Assembly (NCBI GenBank): GCA_002778195.1
Contig: PCDI01000016.1
Location: 282,332 to 346,331 of the forward strand
Length of the DNA stretch: 64,000 nt
Reading direction: 5' to 3'
Origin: Raffaelea ambrosiae
Taxonomy: Eukaryota > Ascomycota > Sordariomycetes > Ophiostomatales > Ophiostomataceae
A model generated the notes under the pieces. The model searched no databases and was not told the DNA's origin. It saw only the letters and a program-made list of their open reading frames with translations. The position numbers were made by a program, and so were the translations under genes. Below are positions 10,610-21,072 of the stretch, in pieces (within the stretch, counting starts at the first letter, position 1; every line of letters starts with the position of its first letter).

Positions 10610-11694
10610 ATGAAGGCCGTTCTTGCTCTTGTCTTGGGTGCCGCCGCCTCGGCCAACGCGTACGTTGCTGTCTTGCAGAAGAATCCGAGCCGTGTTTATA
10701 GACAAGAGAGACTCTTGAAAGAAAACAAAAAACTAACGTTTTTCTCCCCTCGTATAGCCTCAGCGCGTGTATCTTGAGTTGCCAGGCTTCGGGTGCTACG
10801 GAAGCCGGCTGTGACGGCAGCAACTAGTAGGTCACCTCCCCTCCCCCGCCCTCAAAGGGAACAACATCCCAGAATCAAAACGTGCTTGTCCTTTCTAACA
10901 CCTTACCTCGCCTGCAGCAACTCCACCACTTGCTACTGCGACAATGACGATTTCACAACCGAAGTCAAGGCATGCCTCTACGAGAACAGCTGCGACACAG
11001 ACCTGGACGACTTTTACAGCTACCACGACAACATCTGCGGCGACAGCAGCAGCGACTCGGACGTGCACGTCGACACCAACGAGACCGTCGCCGACCAGGG
11101 CGGCATCCTGGGTGACTGTATCCTAGCCTGCCAGTCCTCCGCTGCCTCGTCGGCGGAATGCTCGTCCAGCAACTAGTACGTGTGGAAAGCTTTCCCTGCA
11201 TCTGCATTGGATTTTTTCTTCCTTCTTCTTGTCCATAGTTGTTAACACCTCTCCAGCAACGAGACCGCTTGCTACTGCGACAACGACAACTTTGCCCTCG
11301 ACGTCAAGGCCTGCCTGTACCAGTATGTGTATACCCCTGATCGACAGTTTTTTTTTGTAGTTTATTGTCTAACTCTCTTTTTTTTTTTTCCTCTAGGAAC
11401 TGCTCTGCTGAAGTCCCCGTGTTCTACAACTACCGCGCCGACATCTGCGACAGCGAGAACTCCACCGAGTACTTCTCGTCGATGCTCGATTCCAGCGCCA
11501 CGGCCACCAGTGCCGCTGCCACGGCCACGGGCACGGCGGCTACCACGGCTGCCACGGCTACCGCAGACTCCACCGCCTCGGGCACGGCTGCCTCGGCCTC
11601 TGCTACGGGCTCCTCGTCGGGTGCTGTGCGGGACATGGTCTACGTGACCGGCCTGGCTGTCCTGGTGGCTGCGGCGATGATGGTTGTGGCGTAA
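10610..11694 (+). CDS. CFEM-like protein with two duplicated 8-Cys modules and GPI signal
   Basis: Five exons: 10610-10659, 10758-10826, 10918-11175, 11257-11322 and 11397-11694; all introns are phase 2 and the spliced frame gives 246 aa. Residues 1-17 are a signal peptide. Module 1 (from ACILSC) and module 2 (from DCILAC) each carry eight Cys in CFEM order and share the core NxTxCYCDNDxF then VKACLY, so they are a recent internal duplication. In both modules an intron splits the Tyr codon after SSN or GSN, which leaves an in-frame TAG if unspliced. A Thr/Ala-rich spacer and a hydrophobic C-terminus ending VVA indicate a GPI anchor. Unlike its neighbour at 6274 it has no TTPAE stalk. Likely surface or wall role; ligand unknown. 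Confidence 0.78.
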
Positions 11695-12447
11695 TCGATT
11701 TGCTTGCTCAGAATCATTCTCCCCTGTCCTTTCCCCTCCACGTTCCGCAATATCGCGTGTCCTGCGACCGGTTGCGCCCAAACAAGAAAGAAACACACAA
11801 CAATTGTTGTGGCGACGCCGCGTCCTGTAATTACTCCTCCTTTTTATTTTCTTCCTTCTTTGGACAAGAATACATTCCCTCTTTCACATACGTTGTTTTT
11901 GACTTGGTAGATGTCCTCTGTCGTTGAATTTGGGTCTCTTCCGTTGTCGGCTATGTATATATGAGTAGTTAATAAATCGTGCCAGTGTTTTTAACTGACT
12001 GTTTGTTTCGTGTGTTTCGTACGTGTTCTTGGCTCCCCAGGGTGCTTGGTAGTGTACAACATACGTGGTTGTCAATGGGCCGGAACTGAATAATTCGCGT
12101 CGTCCTCGTGTGGCTTGCTGGCAGAGTATGCGCGCAATCAAGGTAAATCATGGTATAGAGTCATCGGGCGAATGTCAAAAAGGGATGCGAAATCAGCAGC
12201 GTGCTGCCATACAGCTAAGTTGGTCTTATATTCCATTGCTAGCGACTGCCTCTTTGGGTCATATTTTGCAGCTGAGTTTATAGGCAGCCTTGCCTTATTT
12301 GTAAGACTTTCTTTTTCTTCTATGCAAGTCATCACACGTGATCTCTACCTCATAGCATCATCCACGAAATAGAATGCGCGTGTGTATAAGCCTCATCAAG
12401 ACAGCTCTCCTTTATAGAAAGAGAGAAAAAAAAAAAGGTTGTATAAT
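11695..12447. other. Intergenic region, convergent gene ends
   Basis: The 3' regions of the CFEM-like gene (plus) and the dehydrogenase gene (minus) meet here. No coding region is supported. Several AATAAA-like A/T-rich words lie around 11930-11990 and could serve 3' end formation. Confidence 0.5.
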
Positions 12448-13197
12448 CTACCACGCAATAGTTCCTTCCTTGTTGGTGAACGTCCCCGTCGGGCCGTCCG
12501 TGCCCAGTGTGGCCAGGCGGGTCGAGTTGATGGCACCGCTGTCCGCACTGTTGGGGCCCGCGTAGCCGTTGAGGCCCGTGGCGCAGTAGCCCGGGCAGGT
12601 GATGTTGACCTTCCAGTTCGCCGGGTCCTTCTCAAACTCGACCATGTAGTGAGACGCCAGCATGTTGAGGGCCGCCTTGCTGGTGGAGTACACGCGTCCC
12701 ACGTTGGGGTGGCAGAAATTCTCCGGGTCATGCTTGTTGGTCAGGCTGCCGAGCGTGGACGACACAAACACGATGCGCTTGGGCTTGTTGGTGTCGAGCG
12801 ACTTCTTCATCAGCGCAACGCAGGCATCTGTCAGCGCAGCGACGCCAAACACGTTCGTCTGGAACACATCCTGCCACTCGGCACGCGTCGGCCTCTCCTT
12901 GTCTGTCGCGGACCCGACCACGGCCGCGTTGTTGACCAGCACGTCCAGGCGGCCGTGGCGCCTCTCAATCTCCTGGACGGCTGCAGCGATCGACGCGTCC
13001 GAGGTGACATCCAGCAACAGCGACTCCACCGAGTGTCCCTCGGCCGCGAGCTTCTTGGTAGCCTCGTCGATGGCGGCCTGGCGACGTCCAGACACAATGA
13101 CGTGGTAGCCCTTCTGCTTGGTGCCAATCAGCTTGGCAGTCTCGAAGCCAATGCCCTGGTTGGCACCGGTGATGAGGACGATCGTCTTGGAAGGCAT
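12448..13197 (-). CDS. Short-chain dehydrogenase/reductase (carbonyl-reductase-like)
   Basis: Single exon, 249 aa, the usual length of classical SDRs. The NAD(P)-binding TGANQGIG is at residues 10-17, an NNAA motif (for the usual NNAG) at 89-92, a catalytic Ser at 146 or 147, and the catalytic pair Tyr170/Lys174 in YSTSK, followed by PG at 202-203. The arginine pair in SGRRQ after the second strand suggests NADP(H) preference. The family reduces carbonyls or oxidises alcohols; the substrate cannot be told. The ATG at 13197 leaves only five residues before the first strand, as is normal. It has no biosynthetic neighbours that would place it in a cluster. Confidence 0.9.
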   Translation of the reverse strand: MPSKTIVLITGANQGIGFETAKLIGTKQKGYHVIVSGRRQAAIDEATKKLAAEGHSVESLLLDVTSDASIAAAVQEIERRHGRLDVLVNNAAVVGSATDKERPTRAEWQDVFQTNVFGVAALTDACVALMKKSLDTNKPKRIVFVSSTLGSLTNKHDPENFCHPNVGRVYSTSKAALNMLASHYMVEFEKDPANWKVNITCPGYCATGLNGYAGPNSADSGAINSTRLATLGTDGPTGTFTNKEGTIAW

Positions 13198-14480
13198 GCT
13201 GTATGAAATTGGAGGATATCGAGGGTTTGGAGCTTGTTTGGAGATCAGGAGGGCTTAGAGGGTCTAGAGGGTCTAGAGGGTCTAGAGAATCGAGAGAATA
13301 TCAAAGGTGGAGACGAGCAATGCGGTAGGTTGGAGGTGACGAAGCAGTCAATTTTTCAATTCTGATCGTGGGGAGTTGCTGCAATTTATATTTACCAACG
13401 TGCAGTCCCAAGCCGTGTCTGCGACACAACTCGCATGCTGCTGCTTCCACAGTCCCCTCACACTGCATCTGCACTGCATCAACACTACGGTTCGGTATTA
13501 ATAACGGCTGGACGACACAGTGCAAGAAAGCAGATGGCGCCAGCCAGTCAGGGTTGGATCCAAAGCGCCACGAAAAGGTCCAGGCAGCCTGGTGACTAAT
13601 GGGCGGAGTTTGGTGATAATGTCGCGAGTTTCGCTGGAAGACACGGATATAAGCTGTGTTGGCTCCGATGGTACACCTAACCTTGGGCCGGGCGCATAGA
13701 ACGCATCTGTAGGACACTGCCAGTGTGGAGCCTGGACCGGCGGACGATTGAAGCAGCCGTGCTTATTTGGCCAGTTGCAGTCGCAGTATGAACAAGCGGT
13801 TTCTGGCAACAGAAGGGATGCTTTCTTTTGCGTCTGGGGGTGGCTTTTTGCTGGGCGGCTAGGCCTTGCAAGCCTTCTTAATTTCTCATTCGTCTAGAGA
13901 AGCTTGGGTGCCTGTTTTGATTTATCAGTCGCTGCTCCCTCCCCAGCGACCTCGGCGAAACTGTACACTCTCCGCCCTTAGTTGCCCATGCATGTTTCTG
14001 CCTTATATAAGATGCTTCTTGGAAAGACGCTTGGAAAAGAGCTCGTTTCAGCCTTTGGGCCCGCCCTTTGCGTCCTTGGCCCTCGGACGTTTCTTCGTTC
14101 CCTCAATCGAATGGCTGGTCGGGTCGACATTGGTGCAGCCTCGCGAGTAGATGCTCTATGACGCAAGCTTCGGAGACAATGCCTATTCTCCGTATCCGTA
14201 GTTGTCCAGACTGCTCGCGTCGGCTCGGCGGGCAATATCGCGCTCGCCGAAAGTTGCCCCAAGACGACATTTCTGCCAGCTAGAGGGGTCTCGTTGGGGT
14301 AAGCATCTTTCTGGTCGGCAATTTGTGAGCAGCCCATGTCGGGAATTTGCTGTGCCCTGGCGAGGATTTGCAGTGTCCTGTTTGCCCGAGCTATTGTTGG
14401 GTTCCATCATTCACCAGTCCAGAATAGAGAGGTCCTCTCGCTTTTGGGGGAGGGGGGGGGGGTTCTGGCTTCTTTTGCTC
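13198..14480. other. Intergenic region upstream of the dehydrogenase gene
   Basis: Contains the promoter of the minus-strand dehydrogenase gene and the 3' region of SLD5. No coding region is supported. A run of about 10-12 G lies near 14449-14461 just past the SLD5 stop. A ten-base tandem repeat near the dehydrogenase start is listed separately. Confidence 0.5.
13259..13289. repeat. Ten-base tandem repeat near the dehydrogenase start
   Basis: Three copies of GGGTCTAGAG, plus partial units on each side, located 60-90 bp before the start codon of the minus-strand dehydrogenase, so within its leader or core promoter. No function is known to me. Confidence 0.7.
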
Positions 14481-15419
14481 TCACACCAGCTCAGCGTCGC
14501 CATTGTCCACCAGAGGCTTGGCATCAGACCAGCGCAGAATCAGAATATCGCCGTCGAGGCCCTTGACAACGTCGTCGGCGTCGGTGCCGTGTCCGCGGAC
14601 GACGGCGTCCCGCAGCAGGCGCGCAAAGACGGCGGTGTCGAGGTCGGGGCTGTCGATCATGCTGATGTTGCCAGCCGTGTCGTTGAGGTTCTGCAGCGCA
14701 GCCGGGAAAGAAGCCAGGAACGACGACAAGTAGTGGTTGTGCAGCAGTGCCTGGTGCCGTGTGGCATAGGCCAGCTCCGTGTCCGAGAGCAGTTGGCGCA
14801 GCTCGGGGTTGGAGAGATAGTGCAGCGTATGCTGGTCAATCTGCAGTGCGACTGTCAGACAACTTGGTTCGCACGGGGCTGTGTCTCCTTGCTAGAGGAA
14901 CTCAGAAGAGGAGGGGGGGCAACTGGATTGGAGCTCGCTCTTTCCTATTCCGTAAATCCGTACCTTCGCGATCCGAGCTCGCAGATAACTGCGAACCAGG
15001 TACTTGAACCGCTCCAGCTCCGTCTGGATCATGATGAGGGCAAAGTTGGTCTTGGGATCCATGTCGCCGGTCATGTCCTCGACCGTCTCGATCTGCCGCT
15101 TGATGCGTTGGTTGATGCGCTCGAACAGTCCATCAGCCGGCCATCTGGGAGGAGAGAGGTCAGTCCAAGAGACAAAACAGGCGGTTATGTATTTCCATGT
15201 TCCTCGTCTTTCTGCCCTCCCTCCTGTCTACCGTCTTGGCTTCCCCAGGCCGCCCAGGACTTGTTACTCTTCTCCCCGGTCTCACACTTACGCAAGCAGC
15301 TCGGGCGCCGAGCGTTCGGCCACCCAGGCACGCGTCAGAGCCTGGAGATCCTGTGTCTCTCGGCCGGCTGTGGGATCGAGTTCCGGGTCGACCTCGCGCA
15401 GAATGTCGTCGATATCCAT
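14481..15419 (-). CDS. SLD5: GINS complex subunit Sld5, DNA replication
   Basis: Exons 15419-15292, 15144-14964 and 14840-14481, spliced at GTAAGT and GTACGG donors, give 222 aa, close to the normal size of Sld5. The sequence starts MDIDDILREVDPE, has the helical A-domain core ELERFKYLVRSYLRARIAK continuing across the second intron to IDQHTLHYL, then HNHYLSSFLASFP. The C-terminal beta domain carries GDILILRWSDAK and ends in DNGDAELV, as in fungal orthologues. GINS (Sld5, Psf1-3) joins Mcm2-7 and Cdc45 to form the replicative helicase, and Sld5 helps hold the tetramer together in the nucleus. Neighbouring genes are unrelated. Both introns have matching phase (2, then 0), which supports the model. 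Confidence 0.93.
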
Positions 15420-17952
15420 GCTGGCGGTTGTCGCTGTATAGACGGCGTAAGCTGTGCCCCTGTTTGCCGCTTGGGAGTATCTTGTGTTGGTCAGGAACGC
15501 TCGTTCTGCGTGCAAGGTACCCGGCCAGTTCGACGTCGTTTTTTTTTTCTTTTTTCTTTTTTTCCAATTGACGCGTTGAAACGCCATATTACAAGGAGGG
15601 GTCGGGGAATTCACCGAGCCACAGTGTGGCTGTCGCGCGCCACGCCTTGTTCCCGCCTGCCTCCCGATGCCCACAGCTCCCAGCTAATTATGGGCAATTA
15701 AGGTTAGATAGTGTAGTTAGTGGGTAGAAAGTCCCTTTCGCAGGCGCTGTTTCCTTATCCGCACCAATTTTTTTTACTTTCAGCCTCACGGCTGGCTGGA
15801 TAGCGGCGGTCATGCGGCTTTCGCAACCAACCTCCTCCGGCCTCACCTTCCGTCTGTTCTCAGACCACAACTTCTGGCCTCCCCTTTTTCAATTTTTTCT
15901 TTTTTTCAATTCACTCATTCAATTGAGTGTTTACCCCTCTTTCTCCTGCATCGCAACACACATGGTTTACACAAGGGTCATCGTGTTTCTGCAAGTCCTT
16001 TTGTTCCCAGTTCCGATATTCTGTTTTTTTTTATAAAAAGAATTTCTGTGATTCTGTAATTCTGTGACGCCGTAGAAGGGAGGGGCAGGGGCCCCTCTTT
16101 TTTCGGAGCAAGAGATGCAGACTGTCCCCCCCCATGTGATTGCAGATGCAGCTAGCAGAGTGTGCCACAGGTGGTGGTGATTTCTGAAGTGGTGCTGTTT
16201 TGGCGATGGTTGATACTGGCTGGGGGTGGCTTGGGTACACACATGTGCATCTTTGTGCATCTTACCCTGCTTACCCTGGCCCAAAAGGAGCCGAAGGAAG
16301 GCGCCGCAAAAGGCAAAAACGCAAAAGGCAAAACGCACAAGACGCAAAAAGGCTCACACAGGGACGGGACAGAGAGAAAAAGGGCGCTGCGTGCAACGGG
16401 GCATTCGGCACGGCGGTCGAATCAGCGGCAGCGGTGGCCCCTCAGCCCCTCCTCTCTGCTCCCGTCATCGCCCCATGCATGCCAGCCCCCCCCCCCCCTT
16501 GAGAGCGCTCTGCAGCTGGTGCAAGGCAATAAATAGAATTGCCAACACCGCCGGCAAGACCTGGGCTGACCAGGCAAAGGCGGAACCTCGTGCGTGCAGT
16601 GATGTGTATCGTAGCCACTCTCCGCCAAAGGCGCAAGCCAAGACAAGAAGCTCAGCTGGCTGTGCTGCTCAGGTCAAACAAGCCCAACATCAGTCGGAGG
16701 CGAGTCGGAAGTCAAGCACACCGTAGGGGGCCAGCAGCATCCCACCAGGATGTCGACCGATGGGTGGCAAGACAAGTTTCAAAACGAGCACGCCGCCGCA
16801 GTGATCAGTCAATCTAGCAACCCAGCCCGCTACAAAGACTTCCTTAGTACACAGTTGGAAGCTATATTGCCCCCCCCCGAGCTTGTTTTGGGTCTTGCTG
16901 TGTATCTAGCAATCTGCAGTGTGTCGTCAATCATGCGGGTCCAAGGCAGAAGCGCGGTCTCAATACGAGGGGCGGCGTCCAACGCAGGCCGAGCGCCAGC
17001 CAACCAGACCGGTGGGAAGGCCATGCATCCCATACGACCAGCATTACGAAAAGCACGAAAAAAAGGGCACGAAAAGGAACCAAGCACGCCCAAGCACACC
17101 CACGCACGCCTAAGCACACCTAAGCAGGCCCGCATGAGCCCTCTGCAGGTGGACTGTCTGGTTGCGAGCTTTTCCTGTCGATTGTCTGTTGGCATGACTT
17201 GGCGGGGACCGTTTGTTTCGTCTTTTTTGGTCTGTCGCTACGGCAGTATGTGAGATACACACAGCAAACTAGTGGTCGGTTGCTTTTTTGTATGGTCCCC
17301 TCATCCGTTGTTTGGCCCTTCTCCTCTTTGCTCGTGCCTGCAGCTCGTCTTGTCTTTTCTGGTTCTGCGCAGCTTGCATGGTGCATTTCCTTGCTGCTGT
17401 TGTCCTGCTTTCTGTTTCTCGTGTCTTGACTCGCTTGTCTGCTTGTCTGGCCTGTTGATCAGCTGGCCTGCGTTTTTGGCCTGCTTTTACTATTTTTTAT
17501 TTTTTTCTTAGCCCGGCCGGTATCTATCTTGCTCGTCGCCGCCCTGGGCTCTCTCTATCTCGCTTTTTTCTCTGGCATGGGTCCACCTGGGTATGACACC
17601 CAGCCTTTGGTGTCCACACACCTCTGCAAAGCCCATGCTCACTTATACACACCCACACCTTTTTTTATTTTTTATTTTTATTTTTTTATTTGTCTTTGGT
17701 TCCTCAACTCCTCTGCACCCTGCTGTCCACCCCCGGTCTGCAGCCGTCTCTGGCCCTCCTCTAGCCTTCTCCAGTCCAAGCCCCCCCTGCTATTGTTGCT
17801 CCCCTCTTTGGAACTGCATTCCTGCCGGTTTGCCCGGCGATGCAACGCAGAGCACGCAGTTCCAGAACAACAGAACAACCAGACAACCAAAAGGACCGCT
17901 CGCTCTTCCCCCCAGCTTATCCGTAGCCTCGATCCTACCATGTGGCGCGCGC

Positions 17953-18004
<52 letters not shown>

Positions 18005-18759
18005 GCACACGCAAACTACGTAATGGCCATTCTGGTCTGTCCTCGTTGCAGTTGTATCTTACATGGGCCGGCTGATGCCCGCCACGACTGCCGAGTGTGA
18101 CCGCCGTGTTGGTGCCAAAACCGCCGAGTCGGCCAGAAACAGGTTAAACGACTCGTAGAAAAGGCCTCCAAAGAAAAAAAAAAGAGCCAACCACACAAAA
18201 AAAACAGGAAAACACCGTGGTCGAGATATGCAGGCCATGTAGATCCTTTCCAAGTGACCGCTATTTTTCTGTGGCTCTTTTCGCCCTACCTGCTCTGCGC
18301 GGATCGCACCTACAAAACAGTGACTATCATCCTGGACTGGGCTGGCTGTGGGTGGGTCCCGACTTCGTTCCTTCTCTTCCAGCCCGGAACGTGCATACGA
18401 TCGATTACAGGCTACGTATCTTACACCGTAGTTAGTTAGTGTGAGGTTTTTTGGGCCACTGCCTCTTCCCGCCTCTTTACTTTTTGTCTTCATATACCCA
18501 GATCCTTGCGCACTTCCTTCTGTCGTTTTCGTTTTCTTCCTCCTGTGCTTATTCTCGTCATTTTTCCGTCGGGCTGATTTGCTTTCTTTCTCGCGTCTTC
18601 CCTTGCTTCTTTCTTCTTTTTCCTCCTTCCCTCGGGATCTGGTCTGTGTTCTCCCCTTATTTGTTGATTGCCTTCCCACCACGATCGTCCGCAACCCAGC
18701 TTTACCCCCTTCCCCTCCCATATTCCACCCAATAGCATGCATTCACAACTACGATCGCC
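15420..18759. other. Long intergenic region and leader of the Cys-rich membrane protein gene
   Basis: No supported gene in 3.3 kb. The first few hundred bases are the SLD5 promoter. From about 17200 to 18759 the plus strand is markedly T/C-rich, as expected of a promoter and leader of the plus-strand gene at 18760. A CA microsatellite is listed separately. Open frames in 16160-17110 are low-complexity and show no domain. Confidence 0.5.
17951..18011. repeat. CA/GT microsatellite
   Basis: A (CA)n tract of about 23 units with an AA interruption and ACGC variants at the 3' end, about 750 bp before the gene at 18760. Simple repeat; likely length-polymorphic. Confidence 0.9.
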
Positions 18760-21072
18760 ATGGCAGCTGTTATAGGCCGACTGGCCCTTCTGGCCCTGCT
18801 GTCCTTGGACAGCGTGGCACCCTTCCGGGGAGCCGTTTATGCAGCGGGCATGTCCAGGCAACAAGGAAGCAGCAGCAACATTGGAGATGGAGACGATGCA
18901 GCAGCCATGCCGGGCGGGACACAACTAGACGCGGCACCGGCACCAATAGACACAGAGCCAATACCGTCGCCCGCTCCCGACTTTGTCGACATGTCCGACG
19001 TCTTTGGCAACGGCTGGCAGCCCTTTGTCGACAGCACGCCCGCCCTGGTCAGCGTCCGCAGACCGCCGCCGCTCGAGCTGCACCGCCGTGCCGGCAGCTG
19101 CCTGGCCAATGGCACCAATTTCTGCTTTGGCAGCAGCAGCAGCAGCTACTGCTCCGCCTGCGGCACCTGCTGCTCGGCGTCCGACAGCAGCGGCAACAAG
19201 TGGTGCTGTGGCGCCGACAGCGTCTGCTGCGGCAGTGCGTGCTGTGCCAGCGGGCAGACGTGCAACAACGGGCAGTGTTATCTTCCCACGGTGACCGTCA
19301 CCGTCTCGGGTGCCGTCGCCGTTGCGGTCACCGAGGTCGTCACCCACGTGGCCACCATTGTGCAGTCGGTTGTCGAGTCGTCCGTCGTCAACTCGGTGAC
19401 CGAGGTCACCGCCACCTCCGGTGCCACCCAGACCGACTGGGTCTACGTGACGGCCACCACCGTGGCCAAGCGCTTTGCGCCCACCCTTGAGAGCGTCACG
19501 CACGCACCCGGCGCCCTGGCCCCCCCGGTGGCGGCGGCCACCACGGTCACTACCACATACGGCTTGGATCGCCGGGAGCTCGAGCGCCGGGACGATGGCG
19601 ATGCCGTGGCCAGCGCCGAGGACGAGTCCCCCAATTCGGCGGCCGCTGTGACGAGCACCGTCTCCCTCTTCTCCACCGTCACCAGCGTCGTCACCAAGAC
19701 TGTGTCCACCACCACCACGTCCGCCGTCACCTCCACGCTGCTCTCCACCCTGGTCCAGACCAACACCCGCATCCTGCACGCCGAGGCCACCGTCACCGCC
19801 ACCTCCACCATCATCTTTACCTCCCACCATCCCATCACTCTCACCGTCACGGAGATCGCCACCGAGCACGGCAGTGCCATCGGGGCATCGTCGTCCACGT
19901 CGACCGCTACTCCCGCTCTGGTATCCGACGGCACAGGGGACCACCGCGCGGCCGGTTCTTCCCACAGCAAGGTCTCGTCTGGCGCCATTGCCGGCATCGC
20001 CGTCGGCTCCGCCATATTCGCCATTTTCTTGGGTTTCCTTGCTGTCTGCTGTTTGCGCCGCCGCCGCAACCGGGACCGCCGTCGGCAGGCTGAAGAGGAC
20101 GTCGACAATTACAATTTTTTGGGGCTGAACCGGCCGCCGACGTACACCGGTCCACCGCCACCCGCTGCTGCCGGGTACGGCCGCAAGCTGTCGATGGCGG
20201 ACCACTATGAGCGTGGCCTGCCGCCGATCCCGTTCTTTTCCAAGCACGTCAGCAGCGGGTCGGCTGACAGCAACACGACAGCAGCAGCAGCGGCTGTGGG
20301 CGGCACCCCCGGCGCTGCTGGGGCTATCCCTCCGCACAAGCAGCACGGCAGCATGTCGAGCACCACCTCTTCGCAAAACTCGCGGGCCATGGCCGTGGCC
20401 CCTGCCGCTACCGCTGCGGCAGCAGCAGGAGGAGGCCTGGGCTACCAGAAGTCCCATTTTCGCACGCCAAGCGGACGCACGACACGGAGCTCGACCGTGG
20501 TTGGGGGCGGCAGCAACCGGACGAGTCTGAGCACGAGCGGAGGGAGTGCCGGTGTGATGGTAGCCGGGGCCACTGCTGGCGCCGGAGCCGGAGCTGGAGC
20601 TGGCGCCGGAGCCGGAGCTGGAGCTGGCGCCGGAGCTGCCACCAAGACGCGGCCACACCGGAGCTCCACCGCCAGCCGAATGACAGCAGCGACGCTCACC
20701 GGAGACGACCAGCAGCTCGCATCGACGTCGCCACAGATGGAACAGGTCCAAGAGGTGCACCAAGTTATCGTCCAGCCGCCGCAACAGACGTACCAGTCGA
20801 CCGGGTCGAATCCGTTCATCGGCGATGCCATCGCTTCGGAAGACTTTGAGCGCCAGCGCCAGCACCAGCAAGCACAGGCTCAGGCTCAAGCTCCGAACCT
20901 GGCAGCCCCATCGGCTCCGTGGACCAACAACAGTTTGGTTGCGCCGACCCAGGCCGGCGGTGTCCGCAGTCCAGGCGCCGAGAGCACAGTCAGCAGCCGC
21001 CGCAGCAGCCTGAACAACGGGCGGAGCAACGTCTTGACGCCCGGCGGCGGGTTCTTCTACCAGGACTACTAG
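18760..21072 (+). CDS. Single-pass membrane protein with granulin-like Cys-rich ectodomain
   Basis: Single exon, 770 aa, ATG in the good context CGCCATGG. A hydrophobic N-terminus (about residues 5-30) is a probable signal peptide. Residues 113-174 form a compact Cys-rich module with CC pairs and SGQTCNNGQC, resembling granulin-like Cys patterns of fungal surface proteins. Next is a long Thr/Val/Ser-rich stalk (TVTVT, VTSTVS), likely beta-rich and O-glycosylated, then GAIAGIAVG and a helix at about 408-432 stopped by CCLRRRRNRDRRR. The cytoplasmic part of about 330 residues is low-complexity, with Gly-Ala repeats at about 606-627, Pro-rich and Gln-rich segments and many Ser. The layout is that of a wall sensor or receptor-like protein, but I know no family name for it and function is open. 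Confidence 0.8.
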   Translation: MAAVIGRLALLALLSLDSVAPFRGAVYAAGMSRQQGSSSNIGDGDDAAAMPGGTQLDAAPAPIDTEPIPSPAPDFVDMSDVFGNGWQPFVDSTPALVSVRRPPPLELHRRAGSCLANGTNFCFGSSSSSYCSACGTCCSASDSSGNKWCCGADSVCCGSACCASGQTCNNGQCYLPTVTVTVSGAVAVAVTEVVTHVATIVQSVVESSVVNSVTEVTATSGATQTDWVYVTATTVAKRFAPTLESVTHAPGALAPPVAAATTVTTTYGLDRRELERRDDGDAVASAEDESPNSAAAVTSTVSLFSTVTSVVTKTVSTTTTSAVTSTLLSTLVQTNTRILHAEATVTATSTIIFTSHHPITLTVTEIATEHGSAIGASSSTSTATPALVSDGTGDHRAAGSSHSKVSSGAIAGIAVGSAIFAIFLGFLAVCCLRRRRNRDRRRQAEEDVDNYNFLGLNRPPTYTGPPPPAAAGYGRKLSMADHYERGLPPIPFFSKHVSSGSADSNTTAAAAAVGGTPGAAGAIPPHKQHGSMSSTTSSQNSRAMAVAPAATAAAAAGGGLGYQKSHFRTPSGRTTRSSTVVGGGSNRTSLSTSGGSAGVMVAGATAGAGAGAGAGAGAGAGAGAGAATKTRPHRSSTASRMTAATLTGDDQQLASTSPQMEQVQEVHQVIVQPPQQTYQSTGSNPFIGDAIASEDFERQRQHQQAQAQAQAPNLAAPSAPWTNNSLVAPTQAGGVRSPGAESTVSSRRSSLNNGRSNVLTPGGGFFYQDY
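20575..20640 (+). repeat. Gly-Ala coding hexamer repeat
   Basis: Tandem GGAGCC/GGAGCT/GGCGCC units encoding (Gly-Ala)n in the cytoplasmic tail of the membrane protein. Low-complexity coding repeat. Confidence 0.8.

Noticed and set aside
14202..15701. Plus-strand frame of 499 codons opposite SLD5
   Set aside because: SLD5 on the other strand is unmistakable and this frame has no domain.
17951..18011. CA repeat considered as a CRISPR-like or telomeric repeat
   Set aside because: Pure dinucleotide microsatellite without spacers; not TTAGGG-type either.
18925..20889. Minus-strand open frame of 654 codons
   Set aside because: Antisense shadow of the Cys-rich membrane protein gene; repetitive Gly/Arg/Ser composition and no family resemblance.
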